A DNA stretch of 64,000 nucleotides from positions 186,001-250,000 of the forward strand of contig NZ_CADIJO010000003.1 of NCBI RefSeq assembly GCF_902859705.1, read 5' to 3'. Shown in pieces: positions 55,239 through 63,004 of the stretch (its first letter is position 1; the number at the start of each line of letters is the position of its first letter). The translations under genes and the position numbers were made by a program. Under the pieces are notes generated by a model. It saw only the letters and a program-made list of their open reading frames with translations. It ran no database searches and was not told the origin of the DNA. Origin of the DNA: Achromobacter deleyi. Its GTDB lineage: Bacteria; Pseudomonadota; Gammaproteobacteria; Burkholderiales; Burkholderiaceae_B.

Positions 55239-56068
55239 GACTCGCTATCTCGAATATCGCGTGGGACGTCTTCGAAGATCCCGAAATTCTGAAGCTCCTG
55301 CAACGCTTTGACGTGGATGCGATCGACGTCGCACCAGCCAAATATTTTGCGAACCCAATGCGTGCCACCTCGACTGACATTGCGGCGGTCAAGAACTGGT
55401 GGGGCGACCGCGGTATTGAGATCACTGGCATGCAAGCGCTCCTGTTCGGCACAGTGGGTCTGAATGTCTTCGGCACAAATGAGGTACAAGATGCCCTGCA
55501 AGAGCACTTGGCGGCCATTTGCCGTATCGGAGAGGGCTTGGGTGCGACACGTCTTGTATTTGGATCGCCCAAAAATCGAGACCGCTCGGGATTGAGCGAC
55601 GACCAGGCACTTGCCAAAGCCGTTTCCTTCTTTCGACGAACCGGAAACATCGCGCTTCAGCATGGTGTGATCATCTGCCTGGAGCCTAATCCAGCCTGTT
55701 ATGGCGCCAATTTCATGACAACAAGCGCCGAAACCGCAGAAGTCGTAAAGGCCGTGAACCACCCCTCCATCCGGATGCAGCTCGATACCGGTGCGCTGTC
55801 GATTAACGGAGAATCTATAGATCCGATGTTGGACAGATACGCCGATCTAATCGGCCACATTCACGCAAGTGAACCCGATCTGGTACCGCTGGGCGATGCG
55901 GAAACCAATCATGAAGTTCTACATGAGAGCATCGCTCGCCGCCTTCCTGACCACATCGTATCCATAGAAATGGTCGCGACCAAAAGTGAAGGGCACTTGT
56001 CCTCTATTGAGCGAGCGCTGTCATTTGCTGTAAATCATTATCGGCCGACCGGAGGGCCAGCAGCATGA
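55235..56068 (+). CDS. TIM-barrel sugar-phosphate isomerase/epimerase (AP_endonuc_2 fold)
   Basis: A 277-residue protein with RLAISNIAWDVFEDPEILKL at the start and four likely metal-ligand segments of the D-tagatose-3-epimerase/xylose-isomerase-like fold: CLEPNP (Glu), MQLDTG (Asp), GHIHASEPDL (His) and SIEMVA (Glu). Such enzymes isomerise or epimerise ketoses, inosose or hydroxypyruvate. It lies among glycosyltransferase genes with ATGA overlaps on both sides, so it probably prepares the sugar or polyol donor. Confidence 0.8.
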   Translation: MRLAISNIAWDVFEDPEILKLLQRFDVDAIDVAPAKYFANPMRATSTDIAAVKNWWGDRGIEITGMQALLFGTVGLNVFGTNEVQDALQEHLAAICRIGEGLGATRLVFGSPKNRDRSGLSDDQALAKAVSFFRRTGNIALQHGVIICLEPNPACYGANFMTTSAETAEVVKAVNHPSIRMQLDTGALSINGESIDPMLDRYADLIGHIHASEPDLVPLGDAETNHEVLHESIARRLPDHIVSIEMVATKSEGHLSSIERALSFAVNHYRPTGGPAA

Positions 56069-56421
56069 AGTGGCTTATTCTCCTGTTCGGCATCCTTGCC
56101 AACTCCACCGCAAGTGTCTTGGTCAAGATCGCCATGACACCCCCCAGAAGATTTCCGTCAATCTCCGAGCCGATGGCAGCTTTGAGCAATTGGCCCTTCT
56201 GGCTAGGCCTTGCGCTCTATGGTGGTGCTTTTCTGCTCTACGCCGCAGCGCTCGCGAGATTCCCCCTGAATGTGGCGCACCCGGTGTTGACGTGCGGAGC
56301 GGTCGCAGCTGTTGCTCTATTTTCGCTTTTTCTTTTTCGTGAACCATTCCATTGGACAACCGTAGTCGGGATTGTCCTTGTCGCCCTTGGCGTAGCACTT
56401 ATCACGGCACGTGTTGCATGA
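56065..56421 (+). CDS. SMR/EamA-type small membrane protein (putative lipid-linked sugar flippase)
   Basis: A 118-residue protein with four transmembrane helices: LILLFGILANSTASVLVKIA, WLGLALYGGAFLLYAAALA, HPVLTCGAVAAVALFSLFLF and TVVGIVLVALGVALITARV. It resembles SMR-family ArnE/ArnF, which flip undecaprenyl-phosphate-aminoarabinose. Between two glycosyltransferase genes of a polyprenyl-type operon, flipping of a lipid-linked sugar is the likely role; drug efflux is the alternative. The 5' and 3' ends overlap the neighbours as ATGA. Confidence 0.8.
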   Translation: MKWLILLFGILANSTASVLVKIAMTPPRRFPSISEPMAALSNWPFWLGLALYGGAFLLYAAALARFPLNVAHPVLTCGAVAAVALFSLFLFREPFHWTTVVGIVLVALGVALITARVA

Positions 56422-57242
56422 ACGAGACCGATACCTCCCCCAGCGTCCCCAAAGCTGTCAGCGAAGCTTGGCAGGTTCCTTCCATGGACGTCTTGTTCTG
56501 GTCAGGTAAAGGGCATGCGTATTGCGTCGTCATTCCTGTCATCAATGAGGGCGAACGCATCAAGAATCTGCTCGCACGGATGAAGAACCTTCGAATCGCC
56601 GAGATTGCCGACATCATCATCATTGATGGCGGCAGTACAGACGGCTCACTGGGTCTTGACGACCTACAAAGCATGGAAGTCCATGGGCTGATCTTGAAGA
56701 CCGGGGCTGGAAAACTGAGCGCGCAGCTCAGATGTGCCTACGCGTTTGCTCTGCGACAGGGGTATGAAGGAATCGTGACCATTGACGGCAACGACAAGGA
56801 TGACCCCGCAGCAATTCCGGCCTTCATCGAAGCACTGCAACAAGGGGCTGATTTCGTGCAAGCGTCACGCTTCCTGAAAGGTGGTGTTGCGGAGAACACA
56901 CCAAAGTCGCGGGATTTCGCTATCCGTTACATCCACGCCCCGATGCTGAGCTTCTCCTCCGGATTCAAATGGACCGACACCACGCAGGGTTTCCGTGCAT
57001 ACAGCAGAAAAATGTTGCTCGATCCGCAGATCGCTCCTTTCCGCGATGTATTCATGACGTATGAGTTGCTTGCGTATTTATCCTATCGTGCGCCCAGACT
57101 CGGATATAAGTGCCTTGAGTTACCGACGGTCCGTCGCTACCCGAAGGGTGAAGTGCCGACCAAGATCTCCAGTTTCCGAGGAAATCTCTCGGTACTTTCG
57201 ATTTTATTCCACGCTTGCCTTGGATCCTACTCCCCTAAATGA
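56418..57242 (+). CDS. GT2-family glycosyltransferase, cytosolic
   Basis: A 274-residue GT-A glycosyltransferase with CVVIPVINEGERIKNLLARM (about 36-55), DIIIIDGGSTDGSLG, the metal motif VTIDGNDKDDPAAIPAFIEAL, and FVQASRFLKGG. No transmembrane helix is evident, unlike the first GT2 of the operon. It resembles dolichol-phosphate-mannose-synthase-like catalytic domains. It starts inside the preceding stop (ATGA at 56418) and overlaps the GT-C-like gene the same way. The donor and acceptor are unknown. Confidence 0.83.
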   Translation: MNETDTSPSVPKAVSEAWQVPSMDVLFWSGKGHAYCVVIPVINEGERIKNLLARMKNLRIAEIADIIIIDGGSTDGSLGLDDLQSMEVHGLILKTGAGKLSAQLRCAYAFALRQGYEGIVTIDGNDKDDPAAIPAFIEALQQGADFVQASRFLKGGVAENTPKSRDFAIRYIHAPMLSFSSGFKWTDTTQGFRAYSRKMLLDPQIAPFRDVFMTYELLAYLSYRAPRLGYKCLELPTVRRYPKGEVPTKISSFRGNLSVLSILFHACLGSYSPK

Positions 57243-59311
57243 CCAAAAATCGCGAGATCAGCCGCGATCCCGAACGTGCCGAGGCGGTTAAAACAAAGCA
57301 CTTCGCCGCACTCCAACCCTTTCTCCTGCACGCCCTCCTTTTAGCCACACTGCTTGGTTTATTCGGGAATTTTTTGCTGGATTATGGATTCCTGAGGCCC
57401 ACGGACACTACACAGGTCATCGACACGATTCGCGTCGAGGCGACAGGCGACAAGTCGATGCGTTCGAAAGGCTCCGAAGTCTGGTTCTATGGAGCCTTTA
57501 GCGTCAGTGACGGACGGCGAATTCCATGGGATCAGGTAGAACTGGACGCCTCGTGGCTACAACGAGGCGATGCCTATGTTGCTCCCGGCGACAAACCGAG
57601 CACGGCCACACTGACTTATCGCGGAGCGACGCGCCTGGAATTCGGCTCTCACCCTTATTCCGGTGTGGTACTCGTCAAGTGGGGAGAGAATCAGAAAAAA
57701 ATCAATCTGTATTCGAGCGCAACAACGACCAAACCCCTCACGATCGATGGCCGCTCGAGCTACACGAATTCTTCGCTATACCCTCTAATACTGGGATGCT
57801 TCGTTCTTATTGGCATCGGTCTAGCCGCCGGAATCGTGCACTTGGGATGGAAATATACCTATCACTGTATTTTTTTTCTGTCGCTCGTCTTTTCACTTTA
57901 TTTGACCATTGCGGCATTTTTCCCCGGCGTATACACGAATGACTCGGCAGACCAACTGAAACAGGCCCTGACCGGAACCTATCATGACTGGCACCCGCCG
58001 ATTATGTCTTGGTTGTGGTCCTTATTGATTGCGACGACTTCCCGAATCGAAAGTCTGTTTTTTTTGCACCTGTTACTGCTGCTTGCAGGAGCACTTGTTT
58101 GGGCTCGGGTATTTCAACGCTTAAATATAGGATACCTGGCATTCGCAATACCTATCTTCGTAGCCGGCCCCACCGTGATGAATTTTTCAGGTGTCGTATG
58201 GAAAGACGTGGGCTTTGCTTTCGCATTATTGCTGGCATGCGGGGTGATCAGTCTGGCATGGATCAGAAACTCGCTATCGTGGATCGACTCTATCCTGGCA
58301 AGCATGTTGCTTGTTTACGCGTTTGGCGTAAGACCCAATGGCATCTTTTCCATCATGCCAATCGTCGGATTGCTTGCTTGGCTGGCTGTGAGGCAGTGCA
58401 AGCCTCTCTTACCAAAGATAGGCAAGCTGACTGCCAGCGCGTTCGCATCGATCGTAATTATTTTAGCGATGGTTGGCGGGATGCATGCCTTTACGTATAC
58501 CTACCTGGACGCGCAAAAACGTTACCCCATCCAGTATCTAGAGCTTTACGACATAGCCGGTATATCATCCATCTCAGGACAAGATTATTTTCCCGACTTC
58601 ATAAAGAATGTGCCTCAGCATGACTTGCCCCTCATCGCTGCAGGCTATTCTCAGTCAATAAGCGTCTTCGGAAATGCGAATAATTTGGTTTTTTCGGGCC
58701 CGGAAGGTTCGCAGCCGTTGGTGCCTCTCAACACAGATCCGGATCAACAGGCCCTGCTACGCAAGGCTTGGCTTTCTGCGATCTTTGACGAACCGTTCGC
58801 CTATCTTCAGCACCGCATGGCGGTAATGAAATCGATGTTTTTGGTAGGAGCATATCCGACCGAAAGGCCTCAGAATGCCACAGACCGAACAGCAGTCTTG
58901 GAGGCCAATGGGGTGCGTCCTGAGCAGGTTGAGCTTCCGGACTACCAATTGCCCGGCGCGCAAAGTGCGCAAGAGTTTGTCGCAGACTCGACGGTATGGG
59001 CAACGCAGTCGGACCTATACACGGGTTGGATTTGGGTGGTGCTGTTGACACTGGAGTTGATGGCCGGCCTGATCATGGCCGTCAAGAGTATTCGCTCAGG
59101 CGTGCTGATCATCATGGCTTCCGGCTCGGGACTACTTTATGCGCTGCCTTACTTGATTATTGCTCCTGCGTCTGACTTCCGATATTTGTACTGGAGCACC
59201 CTGGCAGCAGGAATCTGCACCATTCTAATGGCGGGCCAGCTCTCAGCAAGAATGTTAGGCAAGATTCGACGGCGATATCAGACCCAGCCACTCGTACACC
59301 CCGCACATTGA
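57239..59311 (+). CDS. Large GT-C-like polytopic membrane protein with extra periplasmic domain
   Basis: A 690-residue membrane protein. Helix 1 is at about 28-50. A beta-rich soluble segment follows at about 60-170 (DTIRVEATGDKSM, VWFYGAFSVSDGRRIPWDQV). Then about ten helices run to residue 430 and two or more near the C-terminus. The loop FPGVYTNDSADQLKQALTGTYHDWHPP has acidic residues in the first large periplasmic loop, as in lipid-sugar-dependent GT-C enzymes. It is probably the final transferase of this operon, using polyprenyl-phosphate sugar in the periplasm. Base composition is strikingly AT-rich (the 57841-57900 line is about one third G+C). Confidence 0.72.
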   Translation: MTKNREISRDPERAEAVKTKHFAALQPFLLHALLLATLLGLFGNFLLDYGFLRPTDTTQVIDTIRVEATGDKSMRSKGSEVWFYGAFSVSDGRRIPWDQVELDASWLQRGDAYVAPGDKPSTATLTYRGATRLEFGSHPYSGVVLVKWGENQKKINLYSSATTTKPLTIDGRSSYTNSSLYPLILGCFVLIGIGLAAGIVHLGWKYTYHCIFFLSLVFSLYLTIAAFFPGVYTNDSADQLKQALTGTYHDWHPPIMSWLWSLLIATTSRIESLFFLHLLLLLAGALVWARVFQRLNIGYLAFAIPIFVAGPTVMNFSGVVWKDVGFAFALLLACGVISLAWIRNSLSWIDSILASMLLVYAFGVRPNGIFSIMPIVGLLAWLAVRQCKPLLPKIGKLTASAFASIVIILAMVGGMHAFTYTYLDAQKRYPIQYLELYDIAGISSISGQDYFPDFIKNVPQHDLPLIAAGYSQSISVFGNANNLVFSGPEGSQPLVPLNTDPDQQALLRKAWLSAIFDEPFAYLQHRMAVMKSMFLVGAYPTERPQNATDRTAVLEANGVRPEQVELPDYQLPGAQSAQEFVADSTVWATQSDLYTGWIWVVLLTLELMAGLIMAVKSIRSGVLIIMASGSGLLYALPYLIIAPASDFRYLYWSTLAAGICTILMAGQLSARMLGKIRRRYQTQPLVHPAH

Positions 59312-59316
59312 CGACC

Positions 59317-59347
59317 GCTGATCACGTACCAACCAGGCGTGATCAGC
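59317..59347. terminator. Perfect 10-bp hairpin after the glycosylation operon
   Basis: GCTGATCACG, loop TACCAACCAGG, CGTGATCAGC begins six bases after the last operon stop and lies seven bases before the end of the convergent LysE gene. It has no T-tract, so termination strength is uncertain. Confidence 0.55.
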
Positions 59348-59353
59348 AATTCA

Positions 59354-59962
59354 TCAGGCCCCCGGCAACGCCACGCCCATCGCTGCAAACAATCCCCCAC
59401 ACACCTTGTTGAACCGCCGGCCGCAGCGTTCAAGCCACGGGCGTACGCGGTGTGCCAGGCGGGCCAGCACGTACTCGACCACGAATTCGATCACCGCGAA
59501 GGTCGCGGCCATGATCACGAATTGCGCAAACAGGCTGCGCGCCGGGTCGATGAACTGCGGCAGGAAGGCGCCGTAGAACAGCAAGGCCTTGGGATTGGAG
59601 ATGGCCGACAGGAAACCCTGGCTGAACATGCGCGTGCCGCGCAGGCGCGGCATGTCGGGCGCCGGGCGCAACTGCACGGCTGGCGCGCGCCACAATTGGA
59701 TACCCAGCCAGATCAGGTAGGCGCCGCCGGCCCATTTCAGCACCGTGAGCGCCGGCCCCCAGGCCTTGAGCAGCGCGCTGATGCCCAGCATCGACAAGGC
59801 GATGAGCAGGATGAAGCCGACCGCGCCGCCGGCGATGGTGCACAGGGCCTTGCGATGTCCATGCAAGGCGCCATGGGTCAGCGCAAGCAGGGTGTTGGGG
59901 CCGGGCGTGACGGACAGGCCGGTGACGGCAACCAGGTAGATGAGCCAGCTGTGCAGGGCCAT
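59354..59962 (-). CDS. LysE/RhtB-family amino-acid exporter
   Basis: A 202-residue inner-membrane protein with about six helices. It starts WLIYLVAVTGLSVTPGPNTLLALTHG, the family signature near residue 20, followed by AGGAVGFILLIALSMLGISALL, and FSQGFLSAISNPKALLFYGAFLPQFID around residues 110-140. It exports amino acids or related metabolites. The ATG 59962 is chosen over a start 78 bases upstream. Composition is again high-GC, so the boundary of the low-GC operon lies between 59311 and 59354. Confidence 0.93.
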   Translation of the reverse strand: MALHSWLIYLVAVTGLSVTPGPNTLLALTHGALHGHRKALCTIAGGAVGFILLIALSMLGISALLKAWGPALTVLKWAGGAYLIWLGIQLWRAPAVQLRPAPDMPRLRGTRMFSQGFLSAISNPKALLFYGAFLPQFIDPARSLFAQFVIMAATFAVIEFVVEYVLARLAHRVRPWLERCGRRFNKVCGGLFAAMGVALPGA

Positions 59963-60114
59963 GGCGCGAGACGCTAAAGAAATGGAAGCGGCCAGTCTAG
60001 CGCCGCCTCCGCGGGCGAGCAATGCGCTTATCCCCACCACGTCGGGTCAGTTGCCAATGGCCGATGCGCCATCCCATTGCCCCATCGATGGGCATTTCTC
60101 CCGCCAAGCGCCCC

Positions 60115-61563
60115 CTAACCCGCGTACGTATAAGCCGTCTTCACCGTGGTGTAGAACTCCGCCGCGTACCGACCTTGCTCTCGCGCCCCATACGACGAAT
60201 CCTTGCGGCCGCCGAAAGGCGCGTGATAGTCGACCCCCGCCGTCGCCAGGTTCACCATGACCATGCCGGCTTCGGCGTTGCGCTTGAAATGCGTCACGTG
60301 CTTGAGGCTGGTGCTGCAGATGCCCGCCGACAATCCGAAAGGTGTGGCATTGCTGAGCGCCAGCGCCTCGTCGTAGTCGCGCACACGCGTCACGGTGGCG
60401 ACCGGCCCGAAGATTTCCTCGCGTGCGATGCGCATGTCGGCCGTCACACCGGTGAACAGCGCCGGGCTCAGGAAATGGCCGCGGGTGTCGCGCGCCAGCA
60501 CCTCGCCGCCTGCCACCAGTTCGGCCCCTTCGCAGCGGCCGATGGCGATGTAGTCCAGGTCTTGCGCCAGTTGCCGCTCGTCCACCACCGGGCCGATGTC
60601 GGTGCCGGCCTTGAGCGCATGGTCGACCTTGAGTTGCGCCAGGCGCGCCTTGACCGCCGCGACGAACGCATCATGAATGCCGTCGGTGACGATCAGGCGC
60701 GACGACGCGGTGCAGCGCTGGCCGGTCGAAAAGAACGCGCCATTGACGGCGCATTCCACGGCGGTGGCCAGGTCGGCGTCGTCCAGCACCACCAGCGGAT
60801 TCTTGCCGCCCATTTCCAGCTGGAACTTCTTCATGTGCAGGCCGGCCACGCAGCCGGCGGCCACCTTGCGGCCAGTGTCGACCGAGCCCGTGAAGGAAAT
60901 ACCGCGCAGTCTGGGGCTGTCGATCAGCGCCTGGCCGATGCGCGAGCCGCGCCCCATTACCAGGTTGAACACGCCGGCCGGCACGCCCGCCTGGGCAATG
61001 ATCTCGGCCAAGGCATACGCCGAACCCGGCACCAGGTCGGCGGGCTTGAAGACCACGGTATTGCCGTAAGCCAGTGCGGGTGCGATCTTCCACGCGGGAA
61101 TCGCCAGCGGGAAATTCCAGGGCGCGATGATGCCGATCGGGCCCAGCGCTTCACGCGTCACGTCGACATCCACGCCGGGACGCGTCTGCGGCAGTTTCTC
61201 ACCGGCCAGGCGCAGCGCTTCGCCGGCAAAGAACAGGAATATCTGGCCCGCGCGGCCGGCCTCGCCTATGGCCTCGGGCAGGGTCTTGCCCTCTTCACGC
61301 GCCAGCAGGCGGCCCAGCTCTTCCTTGCGCGCCAGGATCTGGTCCCCGATGCGCTTGAGCAGGTCGTGGCGCTGCTGGCCGGTCGTGCGAGACCACGCGG
61401 CGAACGCCGTGTCGGCGGCGTCGATGGCCTGCGCCGCCTGACCCTCGGAAGCGCGAGCGTATTCGCCGATGACGTCGTCCAGGTCGGACGGGTTGCGGTT
61501 CACGGTGTATTCGTCGGCGGCGGTCCACTCGCCGGCGATGTAGTTGAAGTAGCGGTCCATCAT
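60115..61563 (-). CDS. NAD(P)-dependent aldehyde dehydrogenase (semialdehyde type)
   Basis: A 482-residue ALDH with IAPWNFPLAIPAWKIAPAL, the cofactor loop FTGSVDTGRKVA, the general-base Glu in QLEMGGKNPLVV and the catalytic Cys in STGQRCTASSR. The C-terminus has NLATAGVDYHAPFGGRKDSSYGAREQG. It resembles succinate or alpha-ketoglutarate semialdehyde dehydrogenases. It follows the MFS and iron-alcohol-dehydrogenase genes on the same strand, so an alcohol-to-aldehyde-to-acid route is likely. Confidence 0.93.
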   Translation of the reverse strand: MMDRYFNYIAGEWTAADEYTVNRNPSDLDDVIGEYARASEGQAAQAIDAADTAFAAWSRTTGQQRHDLLKRIGDQILARKEELGRLLAREEGKTLPEAIGEAGRAGQIFLFFAGEALRLAGEKLPQTRPGVDVDVTREALGPIGIIAPWNFPLAIPAWKIAPALAYGNTVVFKPADLVPGSAYALAEIIAQAGVPAGVFNLVMGRGSRIGQALIDSPRLRGISFTGSVDTGRKVAAGCVAGLHMKKFQLEMGGKNPLVVLDDADLATAVECAVNGAFFSTGQRCTASSRLIVTDGIHDAFVAAVKARLAQLKVDHALKAGTDIGPVVDERQLAQDLDYIAIGRCEGAELVAGGEVLARDTRGHFLSPALFTGVTADMRIAREEIFGPVATVTRVRDYDEALALSNATPFGLSAGICSTSLKHVTHFKRNAEAGMVMVNLATAGVDYHAPFGGRKDSSYGAREQGRYAAEFYTTVKTAYTYAG

Positions 61564-61627
61564 CAGGCTCCAGGAAAGGGGCGCCGATCATGGCGCCCCG
61601 GGGTTCATGCATCGGAAGAAAAGCGGG

Positions 61628-62953
61628 TCAGTCGTCCAGTTCCTGCCCGCTGCGGTCACGCGTCAGGCCCACGGCGATCAAGGACACCACGCCGCAGCCG
61701 ATCAGGAACACGCCCACCGGCACGTAGCTGCCGCCGTAATGCGCCACCAGCGCGGTGGCGATCAGCGGCATCGGCCCGCCCACCAGCGCGGCGCCGATCT
61801 GGTAACCCAGCGACATGCCGGTGTAGCGCACCGCGGCGGGAAAGGCCTCGGCCAGCAGCGTGCCGATCATGGCGCCGTACGACGACCAGATCAGCGTGAA
61901 GCCCACGCCGATGGCCAGGATGGCGGCAGCAACGGAGTGCTGGTTCAGCAGCCAGAAGTACGGCATGACCCAGACAATGAACGCGACCGTGCCGAACATG
62001 AACACCTTGCGCCGCCCGATGCGATCGGACAGCCGGCCAAAGAACAGCATCACCGGAAATGCCAGCAAGGCACAGACCAGCACGATGTTGAGCACCTGCG
62101 CCTGCGGATAGCCCAGGCCGATCATGTAGGCGACCGAGAAGGTGGCGTACAGGAAGAACGTGGACGTCTCGATGACCTTGGCGCCCACCGCGATCAGCAC
62201 TTCGCGCCAGTGATAGCGCAGCGTCTGCGCCAGCGGCACCTTGGCGGCGGCGTGCGTGGCCAGGATCTTCTTGAACGACGGGGTTTCATCCACCCGGTTG
62301 CGCAGCCACATGCCCAGCACCACCAGCACGATCGAGGCCACGAACGGAATGCGCCAGCCGTAGGCCAGGAAGGCCTCTTGCGGCATCGACGAGGCCAGCG
62401 CCGACGTGATGATGTTGCCCAGCGCCAGGCCAAGCACCGCCCCCGTCTGCGGCACGGCGCCGTACAGGCCGCGTTTCTCGCGCGGCGAATACTCCACCGC
62501 CAGCAACACGCCCCCACCCCATTCGCCGCCAAGGGCCAGTCCCTGCATCAGGCGCAGCACGGTCAGCAGCACCGGCGCCCAGACACCGATCTGGTCGTAA
62601 GTGGGCAAGAGGCCCATGAACACCGTCGACAGGCCCATCATCGACAGCGTGACCGCCAGCGTCTTCTTGCGGCCGATGCGGTCGCCGATGTGCGAAAAGA
62701 TGATGCCGCCCAGCGGCCGCACCAGGAAGGCCAGCGCGAATGACGCCAGCGCCAGCAGCTGGCTGGTCAGCGCGTCCGTCGTGGGAAAGAACAGCTTGGC
62801 GAACACGATGGACGACATCGTGCCGTACAGGAAATAGTCGTACCACTCGATGGTGCTGCCCACCGCGCTGCCGAACAGCGCGCGGCGCCGGTCCTGGTCG
62901 GTGATCTGCCTTTCCTTGGGCAGATAGCCCGCCACTGCGTCGAGATTGCTCAT
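61628..62953 (-). CDS. MFS metabolite:H+ symporter (MHS family)
   Basis: A 441-residue transporter with 12 predicted helices. It starts AVGSTIEWYDYFLYGTMSSIVF, the MHS-family beginning, followed by RPLGGIIFSHIGDRIGRKKTL (motif A), LMQGLALGGEWGGGVLLAVEY and the second motif A copy FFGRLSDRIGRRKVF. Relatives carry shikimate, ketoglutarate, proline or aromatic acids. It lies between the iron-alcohol dehydrogenase and ALDH genes in one orientation. Confidence 0.93.
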   Translation of the reverse strand: MSNLDAVAGYLPKERQITDQDRRRALFGSAVGSTIEWYDYFLYGTMSSIVFAKLFFPTTDALTSQLLALASFALAFLVRPLGGIIFSHIGDRIGRKKTLAVTLSMMGLSTVFMGLLPTYDQIGVWAPVLLTVLRLMQGLALGGEWGGGVLLAVEYSPREKRGLYGAVPQTGAVLGLALGNIITSALASSMPQEAFLAYGWRIPFVASIVLVVLGMWLRNRVDETPSFKKILATHAAAKVPLAQTLRYHWREVLIAVGAKVIETSTFFLYATFSVAYMIGLGYPQAQVLNIVLVCALLAFPVMLFFGRLSDRIGRRKVFMFGTVAFIVWVMPYFWLLNQHSVAAAILAIGVGFTLIWSSYGAMIGTLLAEAFPAAVRYTGMSLGYQIGAALVGGPMPLIATALVAHYGGSYVPVGVFLIGCGVVSLIAVGLTRDRSGQELDD

Positions 62954-63004
62954 GTCTCCTCCGTTTGAATTCTATTTTTTTGGGCCCGCAGCGCGGGCCG
63001 GGCC

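Noticed and set aside
59312..59353. Right-hand attachment site matching the 3' end of tRNA-Phe
   Set aside because: The gap contains only a GCTGATCACG hairpin; no stretch resembles the tRNA 3' end.
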